DNA of 64,000 nucleotides, taken from positions 3,596,001-3,660,000 of the forward strand of contig JAEVHH010000001.1 of assembly GCA_017607445.1 (NCBI GenBank). The letters are read 5' to 3'. Shown here piece after piece: positions 1 to 11,700 of this stretch (position 1 is its first letter; each line of letters starts with the position of its first letter). The translations under genes and the position numbers were made by a program. This stretch comes from Histoplasma ohiense (Eukaryota; Ascomycota; Eurotiomycetes; Onygenales; Ajellomycetaceae). The notes beneath the pieces were generated by a model. It made no database searches, had not been told where the DNA came from, and saw only the letters and a list, made by a program, of their open reading frames with translations.

Positions 1-2219
1 TCAAGATGCTTTACTTTGTATGACTTCAGCAGCTTGCTGTCAGAATTCATCTGCTTCTGCTACTAGTCTCTATTGTTCTTCAAGTGAGGGTTCTTGAGCT
101 TGGAACTGATTGATATGTATGTGGGGTTCATCTGATTGTGTAGAACTTTCTATAATCACAGAGTTGATTAACTGATGCTCTCAGTGTTTCCATCTGTCAT
201 CTAGATCATCAGATGGTATATCTTGTTCTCAGCAGAACAGAGCATCCACAAGAGTGTTTTCTACTCCAGATCAATAATAAATTGTGAATGAAAAACCACT
301 AAGAAACAATGATCAATGCATATGCCTCTCAGTAAGCTTATGAGTGATTGTGAAGTATTCTAAGTTCTTATGATCAGTAACAATCTCAAACTTCTCAACA
401 CTCATAAGTTCAGACTTTCATTCTTTGAAACATTGTATGATTGTTAGAAGCTTCTTGTCATAGATCTCATAGTTGCATTCAATAAATGACATCTTTTTCA
501 AGATAAAGACACAGAGTCATAGAACATCTTCATTATCATATTATATTAGTGCCTCATCTACTACATAATCTGAGATGTCTATTTTGAGAATTGTATGCTT
601 ATCTGAATTGAATGATTGCAGCATTGAGATGTTTGTGAATATACACTTCAGCTTTTTGAATGCTGCATCTGCTTCATCAGTTCATTGAAATACAGTGTCT
701 TTCTGAGTCAGATTCATCAGTGATTGTACAATATTGAAGAAGTCTTTGATGAATCTTCAGTAGAAGTTGACAAATTCTAGAAAGCTTCTAGTCTCTTTTA
801 CTGAGACTGATATCTTTCAGTTGAGGATTGCTTCCATCTTCTTAGAATTCATGTGTATGCCTTTTTCAGCTTTGATGATGAATTCTAGATAGATTGTAGA
901 CTTGATCTCAAAGTCACATTTGTCAATGTCCACTTACAGTTCAGCTTTACATAGACAGTCAAGCATTTGTCATACATGCTTGCAGTGCTCAGTGAGCAGT
1001 TCATCAGTGAAGATCAGAATATCATTCATATACACTGAGATGATCTCATTGAGCAGATCTCATAGAGCTCAGTTAATGTATTTCTGAAACATGCTCAGAG
1101 TGTTCACTAATTCAAAGAGAGTCACTGTCCATTTGTATAATTCATAATATGTATGAAAAGTGGTTAGCCATTCATCACCTTCATTAATCCTTATCTTATA
1201 GAAGGCTGCAGAGATGTCAAGCTTCATAAATCATTTTGTTTTTTCTATTCATTCAAATATTTCATTGATGAGTGAAAGAGAGTATTGATTCTTCTGTGTA
1301 ATCTTGTTGAGTTTTTGATAGTCAACACAGAATCATAAGCCTTCTTCTGATTTCTTTGTGAACAGTACAGATACTGTAGTGAATGAGTTGCTAACACAAA
1401 TGAAGTCTTTGTTCAGTAATTCATTGAGTGTTTTTTATAGAATGAGAAGCTCATTGTGTGATATATTGTAGAGAGAATCTCAGAGCAGTTGTGAGTTCTT
1501 ATCATCTTTCTTGATAAGCTCAATTGTATGATCTATATCAGATTCTTGATGAGAGAGAAGCTTTTCAGCTTCTTTCTCATTGAATACATCTGCAAAGTCT
1601 TTGTATGATTTGAGTAGTTTCTTGTGCAGTTTCTTGAGATCTTTGAGTTCTAACTTTTCTAACACTTTTTTGATATCTGCTATACTAGCAGTGAACACTT
1701 GGACATTCTTCTTCTCATACACTTGACAGATTAGTAGTTTGTACATTTCTGCTGATATCTGAGTGAGATCAGTGATTCTATTGACATTCTTCTTGTAAAC
1801 ACAGTCATCTTCTGGAAAAATAAAACAGTGATTGCATGCATCCAACAAGGTTCCAAATTCTGTGAGCCATAATAGACTGAGCATTAGATTGTACTCAAGG
1901 TTTTGTATTTCATATATGTATACATTCTTTTTCTCATGTCCTTCTACATTGATATTAAATCTTACCATGTTGTAGGAGGCTGATCCTCTGAGGTCATCAA
2001 ATTCACTAAGCTTATATAACTTGGAAAAGAGAATATGCTGAAGCTTATGCTTCTCAATCAGCTGAATGTCTATAAGAGTGTAATGAAGAAAACCACTGTC
2101 TATCATTGCTTATATATTGACTAGGCTATTTACAATGACAGAGATTATGATTGTATCTGCTTGTATCTTCTGTTCAAATCTTCAGCTAGCTTTCTGCTCC
2201 TTGAGCTCTCATCTATATT
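1..2219 (-). pseudogene. pol: GYP1-a pol, decayed (protease, RT, RNase H; integrase off window)
   Basis: Degraded polyprotein read on the minus strand. The retropepsin active site Asp-Ser-Gly sits at about 2092-2106 (context MIDSGFLHYTLID). A 208-residue stretch free of stops (1480-2106) covers protease and the protease-RT linker, the longest open piece of any GYP1 copy here. The RT catalytic box reads YMNDILIF near 1014-1042, where the family norm is YxDD. RNase H follows, and the reading runs off the left edge before integrase. TGA stops interrupt the RT and RNase H parts. Non-functional as it stands. Confidence 0.88.
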
Positions 2220-2338
2220 TTAGAGCAAAAGCTTGTCTTTTCTCTGTTCTTGTCTGTTCACAGATGACACAGCATTCACACATATGAGGGATTTACTTGA
2301 GACAATTGCATTCAGACATTGATTCACAAAGTGCTCTG

Positions 2339-2872
2339 TGTGACGGGTTAGCACTCATTAGTAATCAATTTACGCAATCAACTCCTCTTCTGCATCTGCT
2401 TGTTTCTGATCACTGTGACTTTGTGTAACCCTCGATGTTCTTCCACTCTGTGCTCTGTGCTCATGTAGTTTCTAATGATTCTTCTGCATAGCTCTTAACA
2501 TTCTTCCATTCTGTGCTTCATGCTTGTGTAGTTTCTAATGATTCTTTCACATAGCTTCTAACATTCTTCTGCTCTGTGTTCTGCACTCATATAATCTCTA
2601 ACAATTCTTTCATATAGCTCTCAATGATTCCTTCACCCCATGCTCTGCACTTGTGTAGTCTCTAATGATTCTTATATGTATCTCTTAATGTTCTTCTGCT
2701 TCATGCTTCACTGTGGAGTGGCTTCTGATATTCTTTCACTCTGAACTTTTCTCTATAAGAACCCTCTTTGTATGATCTTTTCTTCTGATTTCTTTTCTCT
2801 TTCTTTTCTTAATCAATTCATAATCTGTAATTAGAATAGTATCAAATTGTTAATTGAAGTATGTCTGTTACA
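2339..2872 (+). repeat. GYP1-b 5' LTR (534 bp)
   Basis: Begins TGTGACGGGTTAGC and ends TCTGTTACA. It contains four to five diverged copies of a 63-bp unit (recognisable by CTCTGTGCTCTG... and TCTAATGATTCTT) between about 2400 and 2700. Its outer (left) end keeps CpG sites such as TTTACGCAATC, while its inner end near 2850-2872 has lost them. Confidence 0.94.
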
Positions 2873-3248
2873 TTACAAATTGATTCTTCTGTGTTTAAGA
2901 TCTGAGTGTCTTATTATTAGTTCTTACACCCAAGTGCATTGTTACCAGTTCTTACACTTGAGTGCATCATTTACAGGCCTGAGTGTCTAGTTGTTACAAG
3001 AGATTTCTCATGAGCTCAAGTGCTCTTATCATTAGTTATATAGACTGTCATGTCTAAGCATCTGAAACACAATTGACTGTGTTCTACAAGGCTCAAGTGT
3101 CTACAAACTGTAACACTGTGAATAGTGTTCATGAAGAAGCTTGATCAAACTTAGCACTGCAACACTGTGAATAGTGTCTGTGAGAGAACTGAGTGTCTAC
3201 AAGTATTTCTTTTCTTTTTTTTATTATTATATGTTTTTAGATATTGAA
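2873..3248 (+). other. GYP1-b untranslated leader
   Basis: 376 bp between the 5' LTR and gag. It holds repeated GAGTGT-type words (for example TTACACTTGAGTGCATC around 2945-2975) and near-duplicate segments ending CACTGTGAATAGTGT. No primer-binding site starting with TGG follows the LTR directly, so the tRNA or self-priming mode was not identified. Confidence 0.7.
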
Positions 3249-4262
3249 ATGAACTACAAGCAATCTTACAAACACCCACTGCACTCAAATGTGGTGGATG
3301 ATAACTTAGATCTACAAAGCATCCTCCAGCAACAGATGCTACAGATGACTGAATTGCAATGATGATTTACTGAAATGAGCACTTCCACATTCACTGTTCC
3401 TTCTACACCTGCACCTCACAAAAAGTCTTCAAGAGAGAAGCTTTCAATCCTCAACAAATACAAAAGAGATCTAGCACTCTACCTTATATGAAAGTCAAAA
3501 GTGAACATCAAATTGAACATTGACAGATGAGCAATAGACTCACTATTCAATCAAGTGTGGTATATTCATAGCAGATTGAATGATGATGTGTTAGCAAAAT
3601 TCCAACCCTGGATGAGCCATTGTCAGAATCATCAGTATATGTCAGAGCTAGTCTTTCAACAACTCAACTCTCTCTTTCTTGATTCTACACTTCAAGCCAA
3701 GGTGTTAGACTGGCTTAATCAGACTCATCAGATGAACATCACATTGGCAATTTATCTTTCTAAATTTAATCACAAGCTCCTAGAAGCAGATGAGCAAGAC
3801 TGAGATGATGCTATTAAGATCAATATATTATTCAAGAACTTGAACTTTCAGTTGCATAACTGAAGTGTAGAATATCTGAAGCTCTCAATATACAGTGAAT
3901 TCTGTACTGATCTTTGTCTGTTGAACAATGATCTGTCTCAGTTCTGCATGCTTCAAAATTGCAGAGAATTCTGTCAAACAAATGTGTACATCTCAAACCA
4001 CTCTGCAGCACCCCCCACCTCTGAATCAGAATCAATGAACTGAGTCCCACACATAAACACAAGTCATTCAAGAATTCCCAACATCTCAGAGAAGAACACT
4101 GCTGACTGAATCATCAGAAAAGTCTGCATACACTGTGACAAGCCAGAGCACTTCACAAACCAATGTTCAAATGCAATTGCTCTGAGTAAACCCCCCATGC
4201 ACATAAACACTGCATTGTCTGCAGATAGACAAGAACAGAGAAAAGATGAGCTCTCACTCTAA
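3249..4262 (+). pseudogene. gag: GYP1-b gag
   Basis: Starts at MNYKQSYKHP and ends at a TAA (4260-4262) found at the same place in the other GYP1 copies, so that stop is probably native. It would encode about 337 residues. A Gln-rich N-terminal segment is followed by the capsid-like region (YIHSRLNDDVLAKFQPWM and downstream). The nucleocapsid zinc knuckle Cys-X2-Cys-X4-His-X4-Cys is intact at 4125-4166 (CIHCDKPEHFTNQC). In-frame TGA codons interrupt it at several sites where sister copies have TGG, CAA or CAG. Gag would form the particle and bind the RNA in the cytoplasm. Confidence 0.9.
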
Positions 4263-7200
4263 AATATAAACAAGAGCTCAAGGAGCAGAAAGCTAGCTGA
4301 AGATTTAAGTAGAAGATACAAATGAATGCAATCATAGTCTCTGTCATTGTAAATAGCCTAGTCAATGTACAAGCAATGATAGACAGTGGTTTCCTTCATT
4401 ACACTCTTATAGACACTCAGCTGGTTGAGAAGCATAAGCTCCAGTGTATTTCCTTTCTCAAACTGTGTAAACTCAGTGAATTTGATAGTCTCAGAGGATC
4501 CGCCTTCTACAACATGGTAAGATTTAATGTCAACATAGAAGGATATGAGAAAAAGAATGTATACATATATGAAATACAAGACCTTGAGTACAATCTAATG
4601 CTTGGTCTATTATGACTCACAGAATTTGAAACCTTGTTGAATGCATGCAACTGCTGTCTTATTTTCTCAGAAGGCAACTGTGTTTATGAGAAAGATGTTG
4701 ATAGAACCACTGATCTCACCCAGATATCAGTGGAGGTGTACAAACTACTAATCTGCCAAGCACATGAGAAGAAGAACATCCAAGTGTTCACTGCTAGCAT
4801 AATGAATATCAAAAAGATGTTAGAGAAACTAGAACTCAAGGATCTCTAGAAACTGTGCAAAGAACTATCTGAATTGTATGAAGATTTCACAGATATATTC
4901 AATGAAAAAGAAGCTGAAAAGCTTCCCTCTCATCAAGAACTCAGTATAGATCATACAATTGAGCTCATCAAAAAAGATGATAAGAACCCACAACTGCTCT
5001 GAGGTTCTTTCTACAGTATGTCACACAATGAGCTTCTCATTCTATGAAAAACACTCAACAGATTACTGAACAAAGACTTCATTCATATTAGCAACTCATC
5101 CACCACAGCATCTGTACTGTTTACAAAGAAATCAGAAGAAGACTTATGATTCTGTGTTGACTACTGAGAACTCAACAAGATTACACAGAAGGACTGATAT
5201 TCTCTTCCACTCATCAATGAAATACTTGAATGAATAGAAAAAGCAAAATGATTTACAAAGCTTGACATCTCTGCAGCCTTCTATAAGATAAGGATTAATG
5301 AAGATGATGAATGACTAACTGCTTTTCATACATGTTATGAATTATACAAATGAACAGTGACCCCCTTTGAATTAGTGAACATCTCAAGCACATTTCAGAA
5401 ATACATTAACTGAGCTCTACAAGATCTGCTCAATGAGATTGTCTCAGTGTACATGAATGATATTCTGATCTTCACTGATGGACTACTCACTGAGCATCAC
5501 AAACATATATGACAAGTGCTTGACTGTCTATGTAAAGCTGAACTGCAAGTGGACATTGACAAATGCAACTTTGAGATCAAGTCTACAATCTACCTAGAAT
5601 TCATCATTGAAGCTGAAAAAGATGTACACATGGATTCTAAGAAGGTGGAAGCAATCCTCAACTGAGAGACATCAATCTTGATAAAAGAGACTAAAAGCTT
5701 TCTAGAATTCATCAACTTCTATTAAAGATTCATCAAAGACTTCTCTGATATTGTATGACCACTGACAGATCTGACCCAGAAAGATGCTGTATTTCAATGA
5801 ACTGATGAAGTGGATGCAGTATTCAAAAAGCTGAAGTGTATGTTCACAAACATCTCAATGCTGCAATCATTTGATCTGAATAAGCATACAATTCTCAAAA
5901 CAGACACCTCAGATTATGTAGTAGATGAGGCACTGATGCAATATGATAACAAAGATATTCTACAACTCTGTATCTTCATCTTGAAAAAGATGTCATCTGC
6001 TGAATGTAACTACAAGATCTACAACAAGAAGCTTCTAGTGATCATACAATGCTTCAAAAAATGAGAATCTGAACTCATGAGTGTCAAGAGATTTGAGATT
6101 GTTACTGATCATAAAAATCTAGAGTACTTCACAATCACTTGTAAGCTTACTGAGAGGCATATGTGTTGGTCATTGTTTCTTAGCTGTTTTTCATTCACAA
6201 TTTGTTATCAATCTGAAGTAGAGAACATTCTTGTGGATGCTCTGTTTCACTGAGAACAAGATATGCCATCTGATGACTTGAATGACAGATGGAAACACTG
6301 AGAGCATCAGTTAATCAACTCTGCAATCATAGAAAGTTCTACACAATCAGATGAACCCCACATACATATCAATCAGTTCCAAGCTCAAGAACCCTCATTT
6401 GAAGAACAATGAAGACTAGTGACAGAGACAGATGAATTCTGACAACAAGCTACTGAAGTCATACAAAGCAAAGCATCTCAATTCTCTGCAGATGTATATC
6501 CAAGAATGGATATCTCAGAATGTTTAATCAACAATAACAACTGCTTACACTTTTGAGATAGATGATGGGTCTCTGATTCAGAATCTCTACAAACACAGAT
6601 CATACAAGAAATTCATGACTTGTCAATGACTGAACACTCAGAATGCAAAATCATATACAACATTGTTGTCTGAGAATTCTACTGATCAGATATGTCAAAA
6701 GATATACATCAGTTTGTATGCAACTGTGATTGCTGCAGCTCAGTGATGATATAATGTGAACACTGAAAAGAGATGCTGAAGCTTTTATCTGTTCTCAACT
6801 GAACTTGATATGATATAGCTATCAATTTTGCAGTTTTCTTATCTGAAAGTGGAGGTTCTATGAACATTCTAGTCATTGTCAACTGACTCAGTAAGGGTGT
6901 AATACTACAGTTCTGTGACAAGATGAACATTGAAGTAGTTGCAGATGTCTTTATCAGAAGTCTGTTTTATTGTATGCACAGTCTGTCTTCATTCATTGTG
7001 TCAGATAGAGACAGTCAATTCATCAGTGCACTCTGAGCCTGTGTATGTCAATTATTAAGAATCAAACAAAAGTTATCAATAGCATACCACTCAGAGACTG
7101 ATGAAGCTACTGAGAGAATGATACAAACAGTAAAGAACATCCTCTGTAAGTTCTGTAATTACACACAAGACAACTGAAGCAATCTGCTGTCACACACTGA

Positions 7201-7894
7201 GATTGTGATTAATGATCAAGATTTCACTATGACAGGCATAAGTCTATTCTTTCTTCTACACAGATACAACTTAGAGGTTCTGAATTTCTCTGAGACTTCT
7301 CAAGAAATCACATACATCTGCAGCCTCATACAAGCAGCAGAGAACATTGTGAGCAAGCTGAAGAAAGTCTGTGAATAAGCAGAAGCTTCAATAATCAGTG
7401 CTCAGTAAGATTATGAGAATCAAGCAAACATCAGAAGAAGTTCTGCAATTCAATATCATATAGAAGACAAAGTCTGACTAGATCTCAAGAACATAAGAAT
7501 GAACTGTTCCTCACATACACTAGATTATCATCACATCAAGTATATGGTGAAGAAAGTGCTAGACACACACAATTATCAACTCAACATCTCATCTGGCATT
7601 CATGATGTCTTTCATACAAACCTGCTCCAACCTGCAGCTGAGAATCCATTCCTCTCTCAGAGAATCTCTGATTGACAGCCACCTGCCATTGTAGAAGAAG
7701 ATAATGAACTTGAGTGGGAAATTGAAGCAATTCTTGATGATAGAACCAACCACCACTGCTGTGAATACCTTGTCAAATGAGTAGAATATGATTGTTCAAT
7801 CTGGGAACTCATATCTGTCTTGAAGGACACTGCTGCTCTCAACATCTACAAGTTCTCACTCACTCTGATAGAGGGAGATAATGTGATGGATTAG
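4263..7894 (+). pseudogene. pol: GYP1-b pol (PR-RT-RNaseH-IN-chromodomain)
   Basis: One continuous frame, -1 relative to gag, of about 1200 codons broken by many TGA. Protease DSG is at 4382-4390. RT has FCVDY at 5150-5164 and the catalytic box YMND at 5450-5461. RNase H has TDTSDY at 5900-5917 and DHKNLEYF near 6107. Integrase has the Cys pair of its HHCC finger near 6719, the second catalytic Asp in IVSDRDSQF near 7004, and a Glu region near 7090-7130. A chromodomain lies at 7712-7870 (EIEAILDDRTN ... CEYLVK), which in chromoviruses binds histone-tail marks. The native stop is a TAG at 7892-7894, 10 bp inside the 3' LTR. No classical slippery site was found at the gag/pol junction. Confidence 0.92.
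7869..7881 (+). other. GYP1-b polypurine tract
   Basis: The purine-rich stretch GATAGAGGGAGATAA directly abuts the TG of the 3' LTR. Other copies show the same place as GAGGGGGATAA in element sense (for example complement at 21518-21530 and 54061-54073). This is where plus-strand DNA synthesis would be primed. It lies inside the last codons of pol. Confidence 0.8.
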
Positions 7895-8415
7895 CATCTG
7901 TTAGTAATCAACTTACACAATCAACTTTTCTTCTGCATTCACTTGTTTCTGATTGCTGTGATCTTGCATAATCCTCAATGTTCTTCCACTCTGTGCTTCA
8001 TACTCATGTAGTTTCTAATGATTCTTCTGTGTAGCTCTTAATATTCTTCTGCTCTGTGCTCTGCACTTGTGTAGTCTCTAACAATTCTTCTGTGTAGCTT
8101 CTAACATTCTCTCACTCTGTGTTCCACACTTGCATAGTCTCTAACAATTCTTTTATGTAGCTCTCAATGATTCCCCTGCGCCATGCTTCATACTTATGTA
8201 GTCTCTAATGATTCTTACACATACCTCTTAATGTTCTTCTGCTCCATGCTCCACTGTGGAGCAGCTTCTGATATTCTTTCACTCTGAACTTTTCTCTATA
8301 AGAACCCTCTTCATACAACCTTTTCTTCTGATTTCTTTTCTCTTTCTTTCCTTAATCAATTCATAATCTGTAATTAGGATAGTACCAAATCGTTAATCGA
8401 AGTACGCCCGTTACA
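7882..8415 (+). repeat. GYP1-b 3' LTR (534 bp)
   Basis: Begins TGTGATGGATTAGC and ends GTACGCCCGTTACA. Here the outer (right) end keeps CpGs (AATCGTTAATCGAAGTACG) while the inner start has lost them, the mirror image of the 5' LTR. It includes the 63-bp repeat block. Confidence 0.94.
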
Positions 8416-8420
8416 CTCTG

Positions 8421-9315
8421 ACTTGTTGCAGTGTATGCAGACTTCTTTGATGATTTGATCAGCAGCATTCTTCTCTGAGATGTTGAAGACTCTTGAACAA
8501 CTTGCATTTATATGTGAGACTCAGTTCATTGATTCTGGTTTGAAGGTGGGGGGTGCTGCAGAGTGATTCAGAGTGTACACATTTGTTCAGCAGAATTCTC
8601 TGCAGTTTTGAAGCACACAGAACTGAGACAGATTGTTGTTCAATAGACAAAGATCAGCACAGAATTTGCTGTATATTGAAAGCTTTGAATATTCTACACT
8701 TCAGTTATGCAATTGAAAGTTCAAGTTCTTGAACAATATGTTGATTTTGACAGTATCATTTCAGTCTTGTTCATCTGCTTCTAGAAGCTTGTGATCAAAT
8801 TCAGAAAGATAAGTTGTCAACATAACATTCATCTGACAAATTTGATTAAGCCAGTCTAACATCTTGACTTGAAGTATAGAATTGAGAAAGAGGAAGTTGA
8901 GTTGTTGAAAGACTAGTTCTGACATACACTGATGATTCTGACAATGATTCATTCAGAGTTGAAATTTTGCTAACACATCATCATTCAATCTGCTATAAAT
9001 ATACCATGCTTGATTGAATAGTGAGTCTATTGCTCATTCATCAATGTTCAATTTGGCATTTACTTTTGACTTTCATACAAGATAGAGTGCTAGATCTTTC
9101 TTGTATTTGTTGAGAATTGAAAGCTTCTCTCTTGAAGGCTTTTCATGAGATGTGGGTGTAGAAGGAACAGTGAATGCAGAAGTGCTCATTTTAGCAAGTT
9201 GTTGTTGCAATTCAGTCATCTGTAGCATCTGCTGCTGAAGAATGCTTTGTAGATCTAAGTTATCATCCACCACATTTGAATGTGATGGATGTTTGTAGAA
9301 TTGTTCATAGTTCAT
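8421..9315 (-). pseudogene. gag: GYP1-a gag, N-terminal part (C-terminal end at 2220-2338)
   Basis: Capsid/nucleocapsid gene starting at the Met of MNYEQFYKHP (ATG complement at 9313-9315), the same start as in the other GYP1 copies. The N-terminus is followed by a Gln-rich stretch (LQSILQQQMLQMTELQQQ), typical of a short coiled region, then the capsid-like region. The CCHC knuckle is cut by the insertion of GYP1-b at 8415/8416; the rest of the knuckle and the conserved TAA stop (2220-2222) lie on the other side. Several TGA codons replace Trp and Arg codons that other copies keep. Confidence 0.85.
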
Positions 9316-9696
9316 TTCAATGTCTAAGAACATGTAATAATAATATAAAAAAAAAAAAAGAAATACTTGTAGATATTCAGTTCTTTCACAGACACTATTC
9401 ACAGTGTTGCAGCACTAAGCTTTATCAAACTTCTTCATGAATGCTATTTGCAGTGTTACAGTTTGTAAACACTTGAGTCTTGTAGAACACAGTTGATTGT
9501 GTTTCAGATGCTTAGATACAACAGTTTATATAACTAATAATAAAAGCACTCAGATTCACAAGAGATCTCTTGTAATGATTAGACACTCAGATCTGTAAAT
9601 AATACACTCAGATGTAAGAACTGATAACAACACACTCAGATGTAAGAACTAATAACAAAACACTCAGATCTTAAATATAGAAAAATCAATTTGTAA

Positions 9697-10167
9697 TGTA
9701 ACAGATGTACTTCAATTAACAATTTGATACTATTTTAATTACAGATTACAAATTGATTAAGAAAAGAAAGAGAAAAGAAATCAGAAGAAAAGATCATATG
9801 AAGAGAGTTCTTATAGAGAGAATTCCAGAGCAGAAGAATATCAGAAGCTGCTTCACAGTGAAATGCAGAGTGAAAGAACATTAAGAACTACACAGAAGAA
9901 TCATTAGAAACTACATAAGCACAGAGTGTGAGATGAAAGAATCATTGAAAGCTACACAGAAGAATCATTAGAAACTATACAAATGCAGAACACAGAGTAG
10001 AAGAACATTAAAAGCTACACAGAAGAATCATTAGAAACTACACAAGCACAGAGCACAGAGCAGAAGAATGTTGAGAATTACATGAGGTCACAATGGCCAG
10101 GAATGAGCGGGTGCAGAAGGGGAGTTGATTGCATAAGTTAATTACTAACAGATGCTAACCCGTCACA
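9697..10167 (-). repeat. GYP1-a 5' LTR (471 bp)
   Basis: On the + strand it begins TGTAACAGATGTAC and ends CTAACCCGTCACA, so in element sense it is TGTGACGGG...TGTTACA. It is 63 bp shorter than the 534-bp LTRs of most copies, the length of one internal 63-bp repeat unit. Its outer end (near 10100-10167) still keeps several CpG and GG dinucleotides. Confidence 0.9.
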
Positions 10168-11700
10168 CATACTTTACTCAGATAGAGTTGAGAATATGAT
10201 ACAGTTTAATGATTTGATTCAGCATTTCATTCAAAATCTTCTGACTACAGCTCAGACAGTCAATAAATCAGTGTAATAAAAGTAGACTACAGTTCTCTGA
10301 TGAATAGCAGACTATCAAAGAGCATATTGAGAGCTCATCACTTATCAGACAGAGATCACAAAGCATCAGTTCAAGAACACAGTGTACAAAGTCAAGCATG
10401 TATACTGAAGATAAATAATCAATAAAGTCAGATATAGCAGAGATCTGTATCAGATGATAATATAGCATAAGCTAAAACTCAATCTCAGAGTATCTTCTCT
10501 GATGATTGAGAATCAGATTATAGAAGAGACAGCTGTCAAAGTTGAGACACTTCAACAAATCATTCTGAAGTAATACAACTCAGTCAATAATCTGAAATAC
10601 AATTTATTGAATAATAAACACTGAAGCAGCATAAGAAATCTGCTCTGAAACTCTCAGATTGAGATGAAGAAGATAGAATGCAATATTATTAAAGTATAAA
10701 GTATCTCTTCAGACACAGATGAAATCACAGTACAGCTGCTCAAGATATACTGATAGTATATATCTCTTTTTATACAGCAGCTATACAACTGCTGTCTTCA
10801 GCTCTGCCACTTTTCACAGATCTGAAAGCTGATAGAGATGACAATGATATTTAAAATAGATAAAAGAAATAGAAGCTCAGTTTACTTCTGAAGATTTATT
10901 ACTTTTCTCTCAGTAATCTTCAAAGAGCTGAAATGCATTGTTGCAAGACAACTGATGTACACAACATTCATTTATAATATAATCAGTTTACAGTATGAAG
11001 AAATACTGTTCAGATGATCTGCAATGAATCTGATAGCTGCTTTCACTTATGAAATAAAGATAGTCTTCACACAAAACAAAGAGATATTCATGATTACAAT
11101 GAATATACAGAGTGTCTTTGATACTGTGTTGTGCAGACAGCTGCTTCAGCAGATGACACAACAGAGATGATTATATAAACTGCTACAACTCATTGACAGC
11201 TTTCTCACTGAATGCAGAGCTCAGATTCAGTTGAAGAGAATTACTACAGCAGTATATCAGATGCAATATAGCATATTACAGAGATCTTCTCTATCATCAA
11301 TACTGTTTCTTTTATATCTGACAGAGCTGCTGTGGCAGAATCTGAAATTGCACTTTGACTATACAGATGATCTGAACATTTGACAGACTACACATTCACT
11401 TAACAATAATACTACTCTTCTCAGTCATGATATACAGAGTATTCTGAAATGAGAAAAGACAAACAAGATGATCTTTACATCAGAGAAACTTAAGATAATT
11501 CATCTTACAAAAAAGCAATACAATGAAACACTGTCAGTGATTGTGTCAGAGAATCTGATCATACACTCTGTCACTGTCTCAGCTGAACAGAAGTCAGTAT
11601 TTCACTGACTGAGTATACATTTTGACAGAAGACTCATCTGAAGATTATATATCTCTGTCTAAGTAAAAAAGACAAGAGCTGTGGCTCGGTCGATTGGCAG
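10168..11700 (+). pseudogene. Tad-like LINE ORF2 remnant (linker and reverse transcriptase)
   Basis: Decayed coding region of a non-LTR retrotransposon on the + strand, cut on its left by the LTR of GYP1-a. With TGA read through, the frame gives an EN-RT linker and then RT blocks. The fingers/palm region is around 10830-11110. The block equivalent to QGSPLSP...LF reads LQRSSLSSILFLLYLTEL near 11278-11330, and the YADD catalytic box survives as DYTDDLNI near 11357-11380. A following block ends in HFDRRLI near 11620-11640. RIP-type decay stops abruptly near 11690. The true 3' part (RNase H, tail) is absent. Family assignment rests on motif order only. Confidence 0.78.

Larger units (their letters stand above)
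2339..8415 (+). mobile_element. GYP1-b: complete Ty3/Gypsy chromovirus (6077 bp)
   Basis: Full-length element bounded by two 534-bp LTRs (2339-2872 and 7882-8415) and by the 5-bp target duplication CTCTG (2334-2338, 8416-8420). Order: LTR, leader, gag with CCHC knuckle, pol (protease, RT, RNase H, integrase, chromodomain), polypurine tract, LTR. That order places it in Ty3/Gypsy, and the C-terminal chromodomain places it among chromoviruses. It sits inside the zinc-knuckle codons of GYP1-a, so it is younger than that copy. All frames carry many TGA stops, so it cannot encode its own proteins now. It serves as the reference copy for GYP1 in this annotation. Confidence 0.96.
1..10167 (-). mobile_element. 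GYP1-a: Ty3/Gypsy chromovirus, left-truncated by the window and split by GYP1-b
   Basis: Minus-strand copy of the GYP1 family. Its 5' LTR is 9697-10167, gag runs from 9315 downward, and pol continues to base 1 and out of the window. GYP1-b (2339-8415) interrupts it inside the gag zinc knuckle; the duplicated target CTCTG is seen at 2334-2338 and 8416-8420, so joining 2338 to 8421 restores the continuity seen in uninterrupted copies. The coding parts hold many TGA stops from C-to-T decay. It was inserted into, or recombined next to, the LINE remnant starting at 10168. The partner target duplication lies outside the window. Confidence 0.93.

Noticed and set aside
902..1087. Plus-strand frame, repeated at 23819-24004 and 40668-40853
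   Set aside because: Recurrent only because it is antisense to the RT region of GYP1 copies; it has no features of its own.
2873..2900. Primer-binding site complementary to a tRNA 3' end
   Set aside because: No TGG-starting complement follows the LTR in any GYP1 copy seen; decay and possible self-priming leave it undecided.
10168..11700. First taken for another LTR-element pol
   Set aside because: The motif order (LSSILFLLYLTEL then DYTDD) and the absence of protease or integrase fit a non-LTR reverse transcriptase.
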